Shown here: one piece after another, positions 37,097-44,508 of the stretch
Position numbering within the stretch: position 1 is the first letter of the stretch
How the letters are laid out: every line of letters begins with the position of its first letter
DNA from: Tritonibacter multivorans
Lineage (GTDB): Bacteria; Pseudomonadota; Alphaproteobacteria; Rhodobacterales; Rhodobacteraceae
Direction: 5' to 3'
Assembly (NCBI RefSeq): GCF_001458415.1
Contig: NZ_CYSD01000014.1
Span: 62,001 to 126,000 of the forward strand
DNA length: 64,000 bases
Made by a program: the position numbers and the translations under genes
The notes under the pieces: model-generated
What the model was told of the DNA's origin: nothing
The model's input: the letters and a program-made list of their open reading frames with translations, nothing else
The model's database searches: none

Positions 37097-37970
37097 GGGC
37101 GCGGCGGCGGCGCGGCGACAGTTTCGCCTGCCCCAGCCACAGGCTGCCCATCGCCAGCGCCGCGCCAATCGCCTGCCAAACGGTCAGCACTTCGCCCGCC
37201 AAAGCCGCGCCCAGCACCACCGCCGTCAGCGGCGACAGCACCCCCAGCAAGGACACCTGCGCAGGCGCAATCCGGCCCAGCCCCCGGAACCACAGAACAT
37301 AGGTCAGCGCGCCGCCGATCAGGCTCATATAGGCCAGTCCAAACAGGTTCCCGGCATCCAGCACAGGCCAGCTCTCAAGCCGCCAGGCCACCACCGGCAG
37401 CAATAACAGCCCACCTGCGGTCATTTGCCAGGCAGTCAGGGTCAGCGGCGGAATATCCCCCTGCCACTTGCGGCTCAGCACAATGCCCGCCGCCATAGAC
37501 GCCGCACCGCCCAGCCCGGCCAGCACACCGATCATGTCCAGTTGCGCCTCGGGCGACAGCACCAAAAGCGCAACACCCGCCGCGCCGACCAAGGCCGCGC
37601 CAATGGCCTGCATGCGTGGCGGGATCTGTAGCCAAAGCGCCGACAGGGCAATCACGAACAACGGCTGCGCCGCGCCCAAGGTGGCCGCCACCCCGCCGGG
37701 CAGGCGGTAGGCGGCCAGAAACAGGCAGGCCCAGAAGATGGCAAAGTTCAACGCGCCCAGAAGGGTGATTTTCCAAAGCATCGCCACCGGCGGCAGCCGC
37801 CGCACCAGCACCAGCAGCAACAGCCCCGCAGGCAACGCCCGCAGCAGCGCCACCAGCAAGGGGTCCTGTCCGGGCAGAAACGTTGTGGTCACAATATAGC
37901 TGCTGCCCCAGATCATCGGGGCCAGCGCCGTGAGGGCAAGGTCGGACATTTGCGGACGAGGGGCAGACAT
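37083..37970 (-). CDS. EamA (DMT superfamily) transporter
   Basis: A 295-aa inner-membrane protein with about ten helices in two EamA repeats (ALAPMIWGSSYIVTTTFLPG at the start; LGRIAPAQVSLLGVLSPLTAVVLGAALAGE in the second repeat). Probably a metabolite or drug exporter. It is divergent from a MarR gene across three CTTGACGTCAAG operators, so it is probably the regulated target and induced by its own substrate. Confidence 0.86.
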   Translation of the reverse strand: MSAPRPQMSDLALTALAPMIWGSSYIVTTTFLPGQDPLLVALLRALPAGLLLLVLVRRLPPVAMLWKITLLGALNFAIFWACLFLAAYRLPGGVAATLGAAQPLFVIALSALWLQIPPRMQAIGAALVGAAGVALLVLSPEAQLDMIGVLAGLGGAASMAAGIVLSRKWQGDIPPLTLTAWQMTAGGLLLLPVVAWRLESWPVLDAGNLFGLAYMSLIGGALTYVLWFRGLGRIAPAQVSLLGVLSPLTAVVLGAALAGEVLTVWQAIGAALAMGSLWLGQAKLSPRRRRAPSRA

Positions 37971-37989
37971 AAGCGGGCTCCTGATTTAT

Positions 37990-38042
37990 CTTGATGTCAA
38001 ACTTCTTGACGTCAAGATATGTGCGGATCTCTTGACGTCAAG
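37990..38042. promoter_or_regulatory. Triple palindromic MarR operator
   Basis: Three copies of CTTGAC/TGTCAAG occur at 37990-38001 (CTTGATGTCAAA), 38005-38016 and 38031-38042. The last two are perfect 12-bp palindromes. Centres are 15 and 26 bp apart. They lie between the divergent EamA and MarR starts and overlap TTGACG-type -35 boxes, the classic place for MarR repression of both directions. Confidence 0.8.
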
Positions 38043-38066
38043 ATAAATACCGGCAAAAACGACGGC

Positions 38067-38555
38067 ATGGATCATGTCGACAAAGTGCTAGAGCAATGGC
38101 GCCGCGCGCGCCCGGATTTGGATGTTGGGCCTATGGGGCTGATCGGACGGGTGGGGCGGCTCTATCTGGCTTACCTCAAACCGATGGAACAGACCTTCGC
38201 CCGTTTTGGCCTTAACGCTGCAAAGTTTGATGTGCTGGCGACACTGCGCCGTGCGGGTACTCCGCACGAGCTGTCGGTGGGGGATCTGCTGAAATCGACG
38301 ATGGTGTCCTCGGGCACCATGACCAACCGGCTGGATCGGCTGGCGGCGGATGGGTTGATCGCCCGCAGGCCCCATCCCGACGACAGCCGCAGTTTTCTGA
38401 TCGCCCTGACGCCTGACGGGCTGGCGCTGATCGACCGCGCGGTCGAGGCCCATGTGCAGACGCAAGCCGAACTGGTTGCAGGGCTGTCGGCCGAAGACCA
38501 GGCCCAGCTCACCACCCTGCTCAGCCGCGCCTTAAAGGCAGCCGGGTCAAACTAG
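38067..38555 (+). CDS. MarR family transcriptional regulator
   Basis: A 162-aa winged-helix regulator. Residues about 45-115 show the MarR core: LNAAKFDVLATLRRAG, LLKSTMVSSGTMTNRLDRLAADGLIARRPHPDDSRSFLIALTPDG. Dimerising helices lie at both ends. I chose ATG 38067; an upstream in-frame ATG at 38019 falls inside the operator. It probably represses itself and the divergent EamA exporter, released by a small ligand. Confidence 0.9.
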   Translation: MDHVDKVLEQWRRARPDLDVGPMGLIGRVGRLYLAYLKPMEQTFARFGLNAAKFDVLATLRRAGTPHELSVGDLLKSTMVSSGTMTNRLDRLAADGLIARRPHPDDSRSFLIALTPDGLALIDRAVEAHVQTQAELVAGLSAEDQAQLTTLLSRALKAAGSN

Positions 38556-38592
38556 GCGCCACCGCGCCGCGCCAGCGGCGCCACCAAAAAAA

Positions 38593-38614
38593 CGGGCGGG
38601 GTTTCCCCCGCCCG
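38593..38614 (-). terminator. Intrinsic terminator of the nth-kinase operon
   Basis: CGGGCGGGG pairs with CCCCGCCCG around a short TTTC loop. On the minus strand the stem is followed by a seven-base T tract, just past the kinase stop at 38647. It also blocks readthrough from the MarR gene. Confidence 0.8.
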
Positions 38615-38646
38615 CGCGCGATTTTGCCGTGTGGGCTGTGGGTCGC

Positions 38647-39636
38647 TTAGATCAACCCGGCAGAGCTCAGCAGCGACTTCATATCCACCTGCGGGCGCGG
38701 ACCAATGTGGCTGATGACCTCTGCGGCACAGGCGCAGCCGATTTTGGCGCAGGTTTCCAGATCACGGCCCTGCGACAGGCCAAACAGGAAGCCGGCGGCA
38801 AACTGATCGCCGGCCCCGGTGGCATCCACGGGCACAACCTTCTGCACCGGCACATCCACGCGCCCCTCAGCCGAGACAACGCTGACCCCATCGCCCGACC
38901 GGGTGCAGACCACCAGCGGGCAGATCGCCGCGAGTTTGTCCAGCGCCACGTCCAGATCGTCGGTCTCGAACAGGGATTTCACCTCGTCCTCATTGCCGAT
39001 CACAAACTCCAGCTCGTTTTCAATCAGGCGCAGGAAGTCGGCGCGGTGACGTTCGACGCAGAAGGGGTCCGACAGGGAAATGCCCGGCTTGCCACCGCCT
39101 TTGCGGCAGTCCTGCGCGGCTTCCATAAAGGCGGTTTTGCCTTTGTCTTTGTCGAACAGATAGCCCTCGAGGAACATGATCTGCGCCGCGCCCGCAACCG
39201 CGGGGGATACATCCGCGCTGCTCAGTTCCGAGGAAATACCCAGATAGGTGTTCATGGAACGCTCCCCGTCAGGGGAGACAAAGATCATCGACCGCGAGGT
39301 CGGCAGCTCGCCGCCTTCAACCGGGGCGTTCACAAAATCAACGCCATCGTCCTGCATCGCTTGAGCGTAAAACCGTCCCAGCGCGTCGTCATGCACCCGG
39401 CCGATGAAAGCCGAGGACAGACCCAGCGCACCGGCACCTGCAATGGTGTTTGCAACCGATCCGCCGGGGGTCTGAACACGGCCTTCCATCGCCGCATAAA
39501 GCACCTCGCCGCGATCGCGTTCGATCAGCTGCATAATGCCTTTCTCGATCCCCATGTGATCAAGGAAAGTGTCTTCGCACTGCGAGATGACATCAACAAC
39601 GGCATTGCCAATGCCAACAAGCTGGTAGGTTTTCAT
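38647..39636 (-). CDS. PfkB family sugar/adenosine kinase
   Basis: A 329-aa ribokinase-fold enzyme resembling the alphaproteobacterial adenosine kinases. It has GIGNAVVDVISQ near the N-terminus, the GGSVANT glycine switch (about 56-62), and the ATP/anion-hole motif VDATGAGDQFAAGFL with the catalytic Asp near residue 275. It probably phosphorylates adenosine or another ribosyl sugar in the cytoplasm. ATG 39636 follows GAGGAAAAG and overlaps the nth stop (ATGA), so the two are coupled. Confidence 0.87.
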   Translation of the reverse strand: MKTYQLVGIGNAVVDVISQCEDTFLDHMGIEKGIMQLIERDRGEVLYAAMEGRVQTPGGSVANTIAGAGALGLSSAFIGRVHDDALGRFYAQAMQDDGVDFVNAPVEGGELPTSRSMIFVSPDGERSMNTYLGISSELSSADVSPAVAGAAQIMFLEGYLFDKDKGKTAFMEAAQDCRKGGGKPGISLSDPFCVERHRADFLRLIENELEFVIGNEDEVKSLFETDDLDVALDKLAAICPLVVCTRSGDGVSVVSAEGRVDVPVQKVVPVDATGAGDQFAAGFLFGLSQGRDLETCAKIGCACAAEVISHIGPRPQVDMKSLLSSAGLI

Positions 39637-40277
39637 AGGGTCTTTTCCTCGAACTGACAGAGGTCTCGAATGATACAGGTGGGACACTGCGGCCTGCGGG
39701 CCTTGCAGTGATAACGGCCGTGCAGGATCAGCCAGTGATGGGCGTGGAGTTGGAAATCCACAGGGATATTGTCTTCGATTGCGCGTTCAACCGCGTCGAC
39801 ATTTTTACCGGGACATATTCCCGAACGGTTACCAACGCGGAAAATATGCGTGTCCACGGCCTGCGCCGGGTGACGCCACCACATGTTCAGCACCACATTG
39901 GCGGTTTTGCGACCGACACCGGGGAGGCTTTCGAGGGCCGCGCGCGAACAGGGCACCTCGCCGCCGTATTGCTCGACCAGGATCTTAGAGAGCTTAATGA
40001 CGTTCTTGGCCTTGTTTCGGTAAAGGCCAATGGTTTTGATGTGGTCGATCACGCCTTCTTCGCCGAGGTCCAGCATTTTCTGCGGGGTGTCGGCGATTTT
40101 GAACAGCTCGGCCGTGGCGCGGTTCACGCCCACGTCGGTGGCCTGCGCGGATAGGGCAACGGCGACGACCAGCGTGTAGACATTCACGTGATCGAGCTCT
40201 CCCACAGGGGCGGGGTCAGCCTCCTGAAACCGGGTAAAGATCTCGCGGAGGGTGTGGTAGTCAAGTTGCTTGGCCAT
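39633..40277 (-). CDS. nth: Endonuclease III
   Basis: This 214-aa base-excision-repair enzyme removes oxidised pyrimidines and nicks abasic sites. The helix-hairpin-helix LPGVGRKTA contains the catalytic Lys, VDTHIFRV carries the catalytic Asp, and C-x6-C-x2-C-x5-C near the C-terminus (CKARRPQCPTCIIRDLC) holds the [4Fe-4S] cluster. ATG 40277 gives the usual length. The kinase gene follows in a four-base overlap. The upstream spacer carries a tandem palindromic repeat. Confidence 0.96.
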   Translation of the reverse strand: MAKQLDYHTLREIFTRFQEADPAPVGELDHVNVYTLVVAVALSAQATDVGVNRATAELFKIADTPQKMLDLGEEGVIDHIKTIGLYRNKAKNVIKLSKILVEQYGGEVPCSRAALESLPGVGRKTANVVLNMWWRHPAQAVDTHIFRVGNRSGICPGKNVDAVERAIEDNIPVDFQLHAHHWLILHGRYHCKARRPQCPTCIIRDLCQFEEKTL

Positions 40278-40422
40278 CGGCGTGCCTTTTGCCTGTTTGA
40301 ATGCGGGGGCGCAAACCAAATCTGGGTTGGATTGGAAGAAGGTCTAACGGTGTTGCGCAAGGTTTCCTAGGTCGGGCCAGAGGATTTGTGCGCTGCTGCG
40401 TGCCATAGGGGCAAGGGGTTGC

Positions 40423-40515
40423 GTGTCGCTTCGCGACACAGGGGTGAGGGTTTGCGCGTCGCTTCGCGACACGCCGGGGCGAGGGTTTGCGCGTCGCTTC
40501 GCGACACGCCGGGGG
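40423..40515. repeat. Tandem REP-like palindromic repeats in the nth / Ada-like spacer
   Basis: Three palindromes of the form GTCGCTTCGCGAC are centred at about 40431, 40464 and 40499. Units two and three form an exact head-to-tail 35-bp repeat (40446-40480 and 40481-40515, last base differing), starting GAGGGTTTGCGCGTC. The rest of the 364-base spacer 40278-40641 shows no gene; it must hold the two divergent promoters. An inverted copy lies at 43437-43465. Confidence 0.85.
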
Positions 40516-40641
40516 CGGGGGCCGGACCTGCGGTCCGTCCCCCGCTGGCCTGCTGATGCGTGCAAAGCGCAGGAAACGGGTCGCGGGATTGCGGCGCGGC
40601 GGCTAGGGTGGAGCCTTGTAGAGATGTTTCTTGGGTGTGCC

Positions 40642-41580
40642 ATGACTGCTGATCTTGCCATTGACCTTTCAACGACGTCCCCGGCTGAGGAGGGCGGCTA
40701 TCACTATGGCGTCATGCGCCGTGCGATCGAAGTGATTGATGCGGCCAGCGCGGCGCATGGCGGTGATCTTCCGCTGGACGCTCTGGCGGCGCAGATGGGC
40801 ATGAGCCCGGCGCATTTCCAGCGCTTGTTTTCGGCCTGGGTCGGCGTGTCGCCGAAACGCTATCAGCAATATCTGCGACTGGGCCATGCCAAGGCGCTTC
40901 TTGCGGACAAAGAACCGGTTCTGGCCACGGCCCATGCGGTGGGCCTGTCGGGGTCGGGGCGGCTGCATGATCTGTTTCTGCGCTGGGAAGCGATGAGCCC
41001 CGGCGAATACGCCCGCAAAGGTGACGGGCTGACCATCCGGCAGGGGTGGTTTGACAGCCCCTTTGGCCCGCTGTTGGCCATGGGCACCGAACGCGGGTTA
41101 TGCGGGCTGGCCTTTGGCGCGGAAACCGGGCGCGCGGCCACGCTGGCGGATATGCAGTCCCGCTGGCCCAAGGCTGTTTTTGTCGACGACACCGCTGCCC
41201 TGACCCCATGGGTGCAGGCTGCCCTGACCCGGACAGGCGAGGCCGCTCTGCATCTGATGGGCACCCCTTTGCAGATCAAAGTCTGGGAGGCCCTGTTGCA
41301 GATCCCCGAAGGCGCGGTGTCCACCTATGGCGAGATTGCGGGTCTTGCCGGGGTCCCCACAGCCGTGCGCGCGGTCGGCACCGCCGTTGGTAAAAATCCG
41401 ATCAGCTGGCTGATCCCCTGCCACCGGGTGCTGCGCAAAGGCGGGGCGGCGGCGTCGGTTCTGGGCGGCTATCACTGGGGCGTGCCGGTCAAACGCGCCA
41501 TGCTGGCCTATGAAGCCGCCCGCATCGAAGGCCCCGAGACGCCCGAGGCGGGCCTGTCCCTGTGGGAAAATGCGCAATAA
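40642..41580 (+). CDS. AraC-type domain fused to O6-methylguanine-DNA methyltransferase (Ada-like, lacking the Zn domain)
   Basis: A 312-aa DNA-repair protein. Residues about 20-125 form an AraC-type helix-turn-helix pair (LAAQMGMSPAHFQRLFSAWVGVSPKRYQQY). Residues about 145-295 form the methyltransferase with the acceptor C260 in PCHRV and the VWEALLQIP...TYGEIA block. The N-terminal zinc/Cys38 domain that lets E. coli Ada sense methylphosphotriesters is absent, so damage sensing must differ or be lost. ATG 40642 is chosen; ATG 40624 is possible. Confidence 0.9.
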   Translation: MTADLAIDLSTTSPAEEGGYHYGVMRRAIEVIDAASAAHGGDLPLDALAAQMGMSPAHFQRLFSAWVGVSPKRYQQYLRLGHAKALLADKEPVLATAHAVGLSGSGRLHDLFLRWEAMSPGEYARKGDGLTIRQGWFDSPFGPLLAMGTERGLCGLAFGAETGRAATLADMQSRWPKAVFVDDTAALTPWVQAALTRTGEAALHLMGTPLQIKVWEALLQIPEGAVSTYGEIAGLAGVPTAVRAVGTAVGKNPISWLIPCHRVLRKGGAAASVLGGYHWGVPVKRAMLAYEAARIEGPETPEAGLSLWENAQ

Positions 41581-41739
41581 CCCGCCGATCTTCCCCCTTC
41601 ACAGCTCTGTGTCACTTGTTGCATTGGTCAAGCGCTACGATATGTCGGGCAAAGAACCGCAGCGCGCCCACCACAGGGCAGGCCCAAAACCGGGCAAGCG
41701 TTGCGGCAGAACAAGACAAGAGCAGAAAGGGCCGTACCG

Positions 41740-42402
41740 ATGGCAATTGCAAAAACACCGCTTCTTGGAGGCGCAGCCGCGCTGGCACTGCTGGGCGCCT
41801 GCACCGAGCCGGGCAGCTATCAGCCGCTGCAAAGTGAACGTGTCCAAAATGGCGCCGTGATTGGCGGCCTGATCGGCGCAGGCGTTGGCGCGCTGACCGC
41901 CGATGATGACGTGCTGCCAACCGTTGTTGCGACCGGTGCCATTGGCGCGCTGGTCGGCGGTGTGATCGGCAATGAGCTGGACAAACAGGCCGCCGAGCTG
42001 CGTCAGGACATCGACAATGACGCGGTGACCATCGTCAACGCAGGCGACCGCCTGATCGTGACCTTCCCCAATGACATCACCTTTGCCACCGACAGCGCCG
42101 CGATCGCGCCCGCCCTGCGCGGCGATCTGGCCGCCGTCTCTGGCAGCCTGCAGCGCTATCCGGGCAGCATTGTCCGCGTGATCGGCCACACCGACAGCGA
42201 CGGCTCTGCCGATTACAATCAGGCTCTGTCCGAGCGCCGCGCCAATGCGGTGGCTGATGCAATCCAGGCCGGCGGCGTGCCCTACAACCGTCTGGCCATT
42301 GTTGGCCGCGGTGAAAACGACCCCGTCGCTTCTAACCTGACGCCCGAAGGCAAGGCGCAGAACCGCCGCGTCGAGATCGAGATCATCCCCCAGCGCGGCT
42401 GA
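41740..42402 (+). CDS. OmpA-family lipoprotein (YiaD/Pal-like)
   Basis: A 220-aa outer-membrane lipoprotein. The leader ends in LLGAC. A glycine-zipper segment (GAVIGGLIGAGVGALTA ... IGALVGGVIGNELDKQ) spans about 37-90. The C-terminal OmpA domain (DITFATDSAAI, GHTDSDGSADYNQALSERRANAV, GENDPVASN) binds peptidoglycan. It therefore tethers the outer membrane to the wall. ATG 41740 lies nine bases after AGAAAGG. A strong terminator follows. Confidence 0.92.
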   Translation: MAIAKTPLLGGAAALALLGACTEPGSYQPLQSERVQNGAVIGGLIGAGVGALTADDDVLPTVVATGAIGALVGGVIGNELDKQAAELRQDIDNDAVTIVNAGDRLIVTFPNDITFATDSAAIAPALRGDLAAVSGSLQRYPGSIVRVIGHTDSDGSADYNQALSERRANAVADAIQAGGVPYNRLAIVGRGENDPVASNLTPEGKAQNRRVEIEIIPQRG

Positions 42403-42432
42403 TCTGCAATCCGCAAGGACACTATCATTGCG

Positions 42433-42458
42433 AAAAGGGGCCCCAGTGGCCCCTTTTT
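42433..42458 (+). terminator. Intrinsic terminator after the OmpA lipoprotein gene
   Basis: AAAAGGGGCC pairs with GGCCCCTTTT across a five-base loop and ends in TTTTT, 30 bases after the stop at 42402. Confidence 0.88.
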
Positions 42459-42618
42459 GCTGCCGCCTTTGGTGGCGGACGGACAGCTTTTGCACAGTCC
42501 CTGTGCGGCGGCAGGGGATGGCCTGCGGGCGCAGGCCTGCTAGCTGTTGGCTACAGTGTTTTCGCCCGCCGCCTGATAGGCCCTATTGGCTCTGCGCGGC
42601 CCCAAGAGGAATGATCTC

Positions 42619-43161
42619 ATGTCCGACCCAAAACTCCTGCTGATCTCCGGTTCCCTGCGCCGCGAGGCGACCAATCGCAAACTCCTGACAGAGGCCGCGC
42701 GCCTGTTTGGCACGGCAGAGGTGGTCTGGGCGGATCTGAACCTGCCTCTTTACGATGGAGACGTCGAGGCAGCGGATGGCATTCCCGCAGCCGTGCAGAC
42801 CCTTGCCGATCAGATCGCAGCTGCGGATGCGGTGGTGATCTCCACGCCGGAATACAACAAAGGGATCTCGGGCGTGCTGAAAAACGCGCTGGATTGGGTC
42901 AGCCGCACCGAGGGCGCGCCCTGGGCGGACACACCTGTGGCGGTGATGTCGGCAGCCGCTGGTCGTGCGGGCGGCGAGCAGGCGCAGACCATGCTGCGCA
43001 GCCTGATGGTGCCCTTTGGTCCGCATCTGCTGACCGCGCCTGCGGTGCATCTGGCGGGATCGGGCACGGCGTTTGAGGAGGACGGCCGGTTGAGCAGCGA
43101 ACGCTACGCGGCCTCGGTAGGCAAATTGATGACCGCCCTGCGTGCGGCTGCCACGACCTGA
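42619..43161 (+). CDS. NADPH-dependent FMN reductase family protein
   Basis: A 180-aa flavodoxin-fold reductase that uses NAD(P)H to reduce FMN, quinones or azo/chromate compounds. LLISGSLRREATNRKLL binds the FMN phosphate, and STPEYNKGISGVLKNALDW is the family signature around the flavin. ATG 42619 follows AAGAGGAA. It is followed by a 340-base repeat-rich spacer and the convergent VOC gene. The physiological acceptor is unknown. Confidence 0.88.
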   Translation: MSDPKLLLISGSLRREATNRKLLTEAARLFGTAEVVWADLNLPLYDGDVEAADGIPAAVQTLADQIAAADAVVISTPEYNKGISGVLKNALDWVSRTEGAPWADTPVAVMSAAAGRAGGEQAQTMLRSLMVPFGPHLLTAPAVHLAGSGTAFEEDGRLSSERYAASVGKLMTALRAAATT

Positions 43162-43340
43162 GCACAGAGCCTTTTTGGGGGCCTTTTTGTGGGCCAGCTT
43201 GCGGGCCAGTCCTTGGGGCAGTTTGCAGCTGAGTTCGGGGTCCAAGTCGCGCATGAATGCGCGGGCAGTTGTGCGGGCAGTTGCGCGGGCAAGTGCGCCG
43301 AAAGGGGCGCGGCACGGGCCAGAAGTGGCCCGCGAGAAAA

Positions 43341-43430
43341 CGGTGGGCTCCCGCCCCTTTCGGGATGAGGCAGAGCCTCCCCCAAAAGCGTTGGGCTTGG
43401 CGGGGGCCGCGCCGCAGGCGCGGCCCCCGC
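43341..43430. repeat. GGGCTCCCGCCC-type element, copy 3, in a 340-base gene-free spacer
   Basis: The spacer 43162-43501 shows no convincing gene. It holds imperfect GCGGGCAGTT tandem units (about 43255-43300), then GGTGGGCTCCCGCCCC, a GCGTTGGGC block and a strong hairpin GCGCC(G)...CGCGGC, and finally the inverted REP copy at 43437. Confidence 0.45.
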
Positions 43431-43436
43431 GCTCGG

Positions 43437-43465
43437 GCGTGTCGCGAAGCGACGCGCAAACCCTC
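43437..43465. repeat. Inverted copy of the 35-bp REP-like unit
   Basis: These 29 bases are the exact reverse complement of the start of the units at 40446-40480, including the palindrome GTCGCGAAGCGAC. It lies about 3 kb from the tandem array and in the opposite orientation. Confidence 0.85.
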
Positions 43466-43501
43466 TGCCCGACGCAAAAGGACTGCCGTTTGGTCGGGGC
43501 T

Positions 43502-43882
43502 TTACGCCGCCCCGCCCGTCAGGTCCTCGGCCAGCATCAGCGCATTGCCATCCGGATCAAAGAAGGTCGCGGTCTTTACCATTCCCTCAACCACATCTGT
43601 TGCGCCATCAAATGCCACGCCCGCCTGCTCCAACGTGGCACGCGCGCCGTCCAGATCTGCGATGCCAAAAACGGGCACGCAGTTTCCCGGCGCAGGCTTC
43701 GTGTGTTCGCCCAGTCCCATCACCACGCCGGGGGTCTTGGTCTGCAGCTCGGACCAGCCTGCCGCGTCGGCGTGATACAGCACCTCAAACCCCAGCATAT
43801 CTTCATACCAGCGCGCACTTGCGTGGCGGTCTGACACGGACAGCGCCAGCGTGATTGTCTGATCCAGTGAAACAAGCGGCAT
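43502..43882 (-). CDS. VOC (glyoxalase/bleomycin-resistance-like) protein
   Basis: A 126-aa vicinal-oxygen-chelate protein: two beta-alpha-beta-beta-beta units (TLALSVSDRHASARWYEDMLGFEV; FDGATDVVEGMVKTATFFDPDGNALML). Likely metal ligands are a Glu near the end (LMLAED) and residues in the first unit; no lactoylglutathione-specific residues are evident. It is divergent from a tandem-HxlR regulator across 39 bases, so it is probably that regulator's target and may handle a reactive electrophile. Confidence 0.85.
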   Translation of the reverse strand: MPLVSLDQTITLALSVSDRHASARWYEDMLGFEVLYHADAAGWSELQTKTPGVVMGLGEHTKPAPGNCVPVFGIADLDGARATLEQAGVAFDGATDVVEGMVKTATFFDPDGNALMLAEDLTGGAA

Positions 43883-43904
43883 GAACTTTCCTTACGTTTA
43901 AAAA

Positions 43905-43919
43905 TATACTAACTATACT
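43905..43919. promoter_or_regulatory. TATACT direct repeat between the VOC and HxlR genes
   Basis: TATACT-AAC-TATACT lies two bases before the HxlR start and within the 39-base divergent spacer. It may be a -10 box for a leaderless hxlR-type mRNA and/or the binding site for the regulator. The regulator start has no visible ribosome site. Confidence 0.45.
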
Positions 43920-43921
43920 TT

Positions 43922-44464
43922 ATGGACATTGATCTTTTTGTCAACATTACCGCCAGGGCCTGGGCCATGCCCATTCTGACCAGCCTGCACAACGGTGTCG
44001 CAGGACGGCAAGCGCCGCTTTTGGCGGCGACCGGGGCAAGCCGCTCTGCATTTGCACAAAGCATGGAGCATCTGATTGAAATCGGTCTGCTGGAACGTAA
44101 CCCCGGCTATGGCCACCCGCTGCGCCCGGAATTTCGGCTGACAGAGCAGGGCAAGCCCGCCGCCGCGCTGGCCTGCAAGATCTACCTTCTGCCCAAAGCA
44201 GAAGAACGCGATCTGCTGCGCCGCGCCTGGACCCTGCCGGTCCTGACATCGCTGCGTGCGCCGGGCCATTTTAATGACATCAGGCGCAGCCTGCCAAAGA
44301 TAACAGACCGGGCGCTGTCGCAGTCTTTGAAGGCGATGGAGGCCAGACACTGGGTGCACCGCAGCATTGATGATGGCTCTCGCCCGCCGCGGTCGCTTTA
44401 TCGCGCGGTGCACACGGGCGCTTTGATCAGTCAGGCCACTGTGGCAGAGGTGTCACTGCGTTAG
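43922..44464 (+). CDS. Transcriptional regulator with two HxlR-like winged helices
   Basis: A 180-aa regulator. The second half (about 99-165) is a clear HxlR/MarR-like winged helix (RAWTLPVLTSL, HFNDIRRSLPKITDRALSQSLKAME). The first half (about 12-75) has the same layout in weaker form (RAWAMPILTSL, RSAFAQSMEHLIEIGLLERN, FRLTEQG), so the protein looks like an internal duplication that could bind as a pseudo-dimer. ATG 43922 has no upstream ribosome site. It probably controls the divergent VOC gene. Confidence 0.8.
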   Translation: MDIDLFVNITARAWAMPILTSLHNGVAGRQAPLLAATGASRSAFAQSMEHLIEIGLLERNPGYGHPLRPEFRLTEQGKPAAALACKIYLLPKAEERDLLRRAWTLPVLTSLRAPGHFNDIRRSLPKITDRALSQSLKAMEARHWVHRSIDDGSRPPRSLYRAVHTGALISQATVAEVSLR

Positions 44465-44508
44465 CCACACGGGGGCAACAGGTTCCGCATCAGGCGCGCA
44501 AGCCCGCG

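Noticed and set aside
40423-40515. Possible CRISPR array
   Set aside because: The 35-bp units abut without spacers and there are only about two and a half; no cas genes occur.
42899-43477. Long minus-strand frames across the FMN reductase end and the following spacer
   Set aside because: They consist of Arg/Pro/Gly repeats from the GCGGGCAGTT and REP-like sequences, with no start signal.
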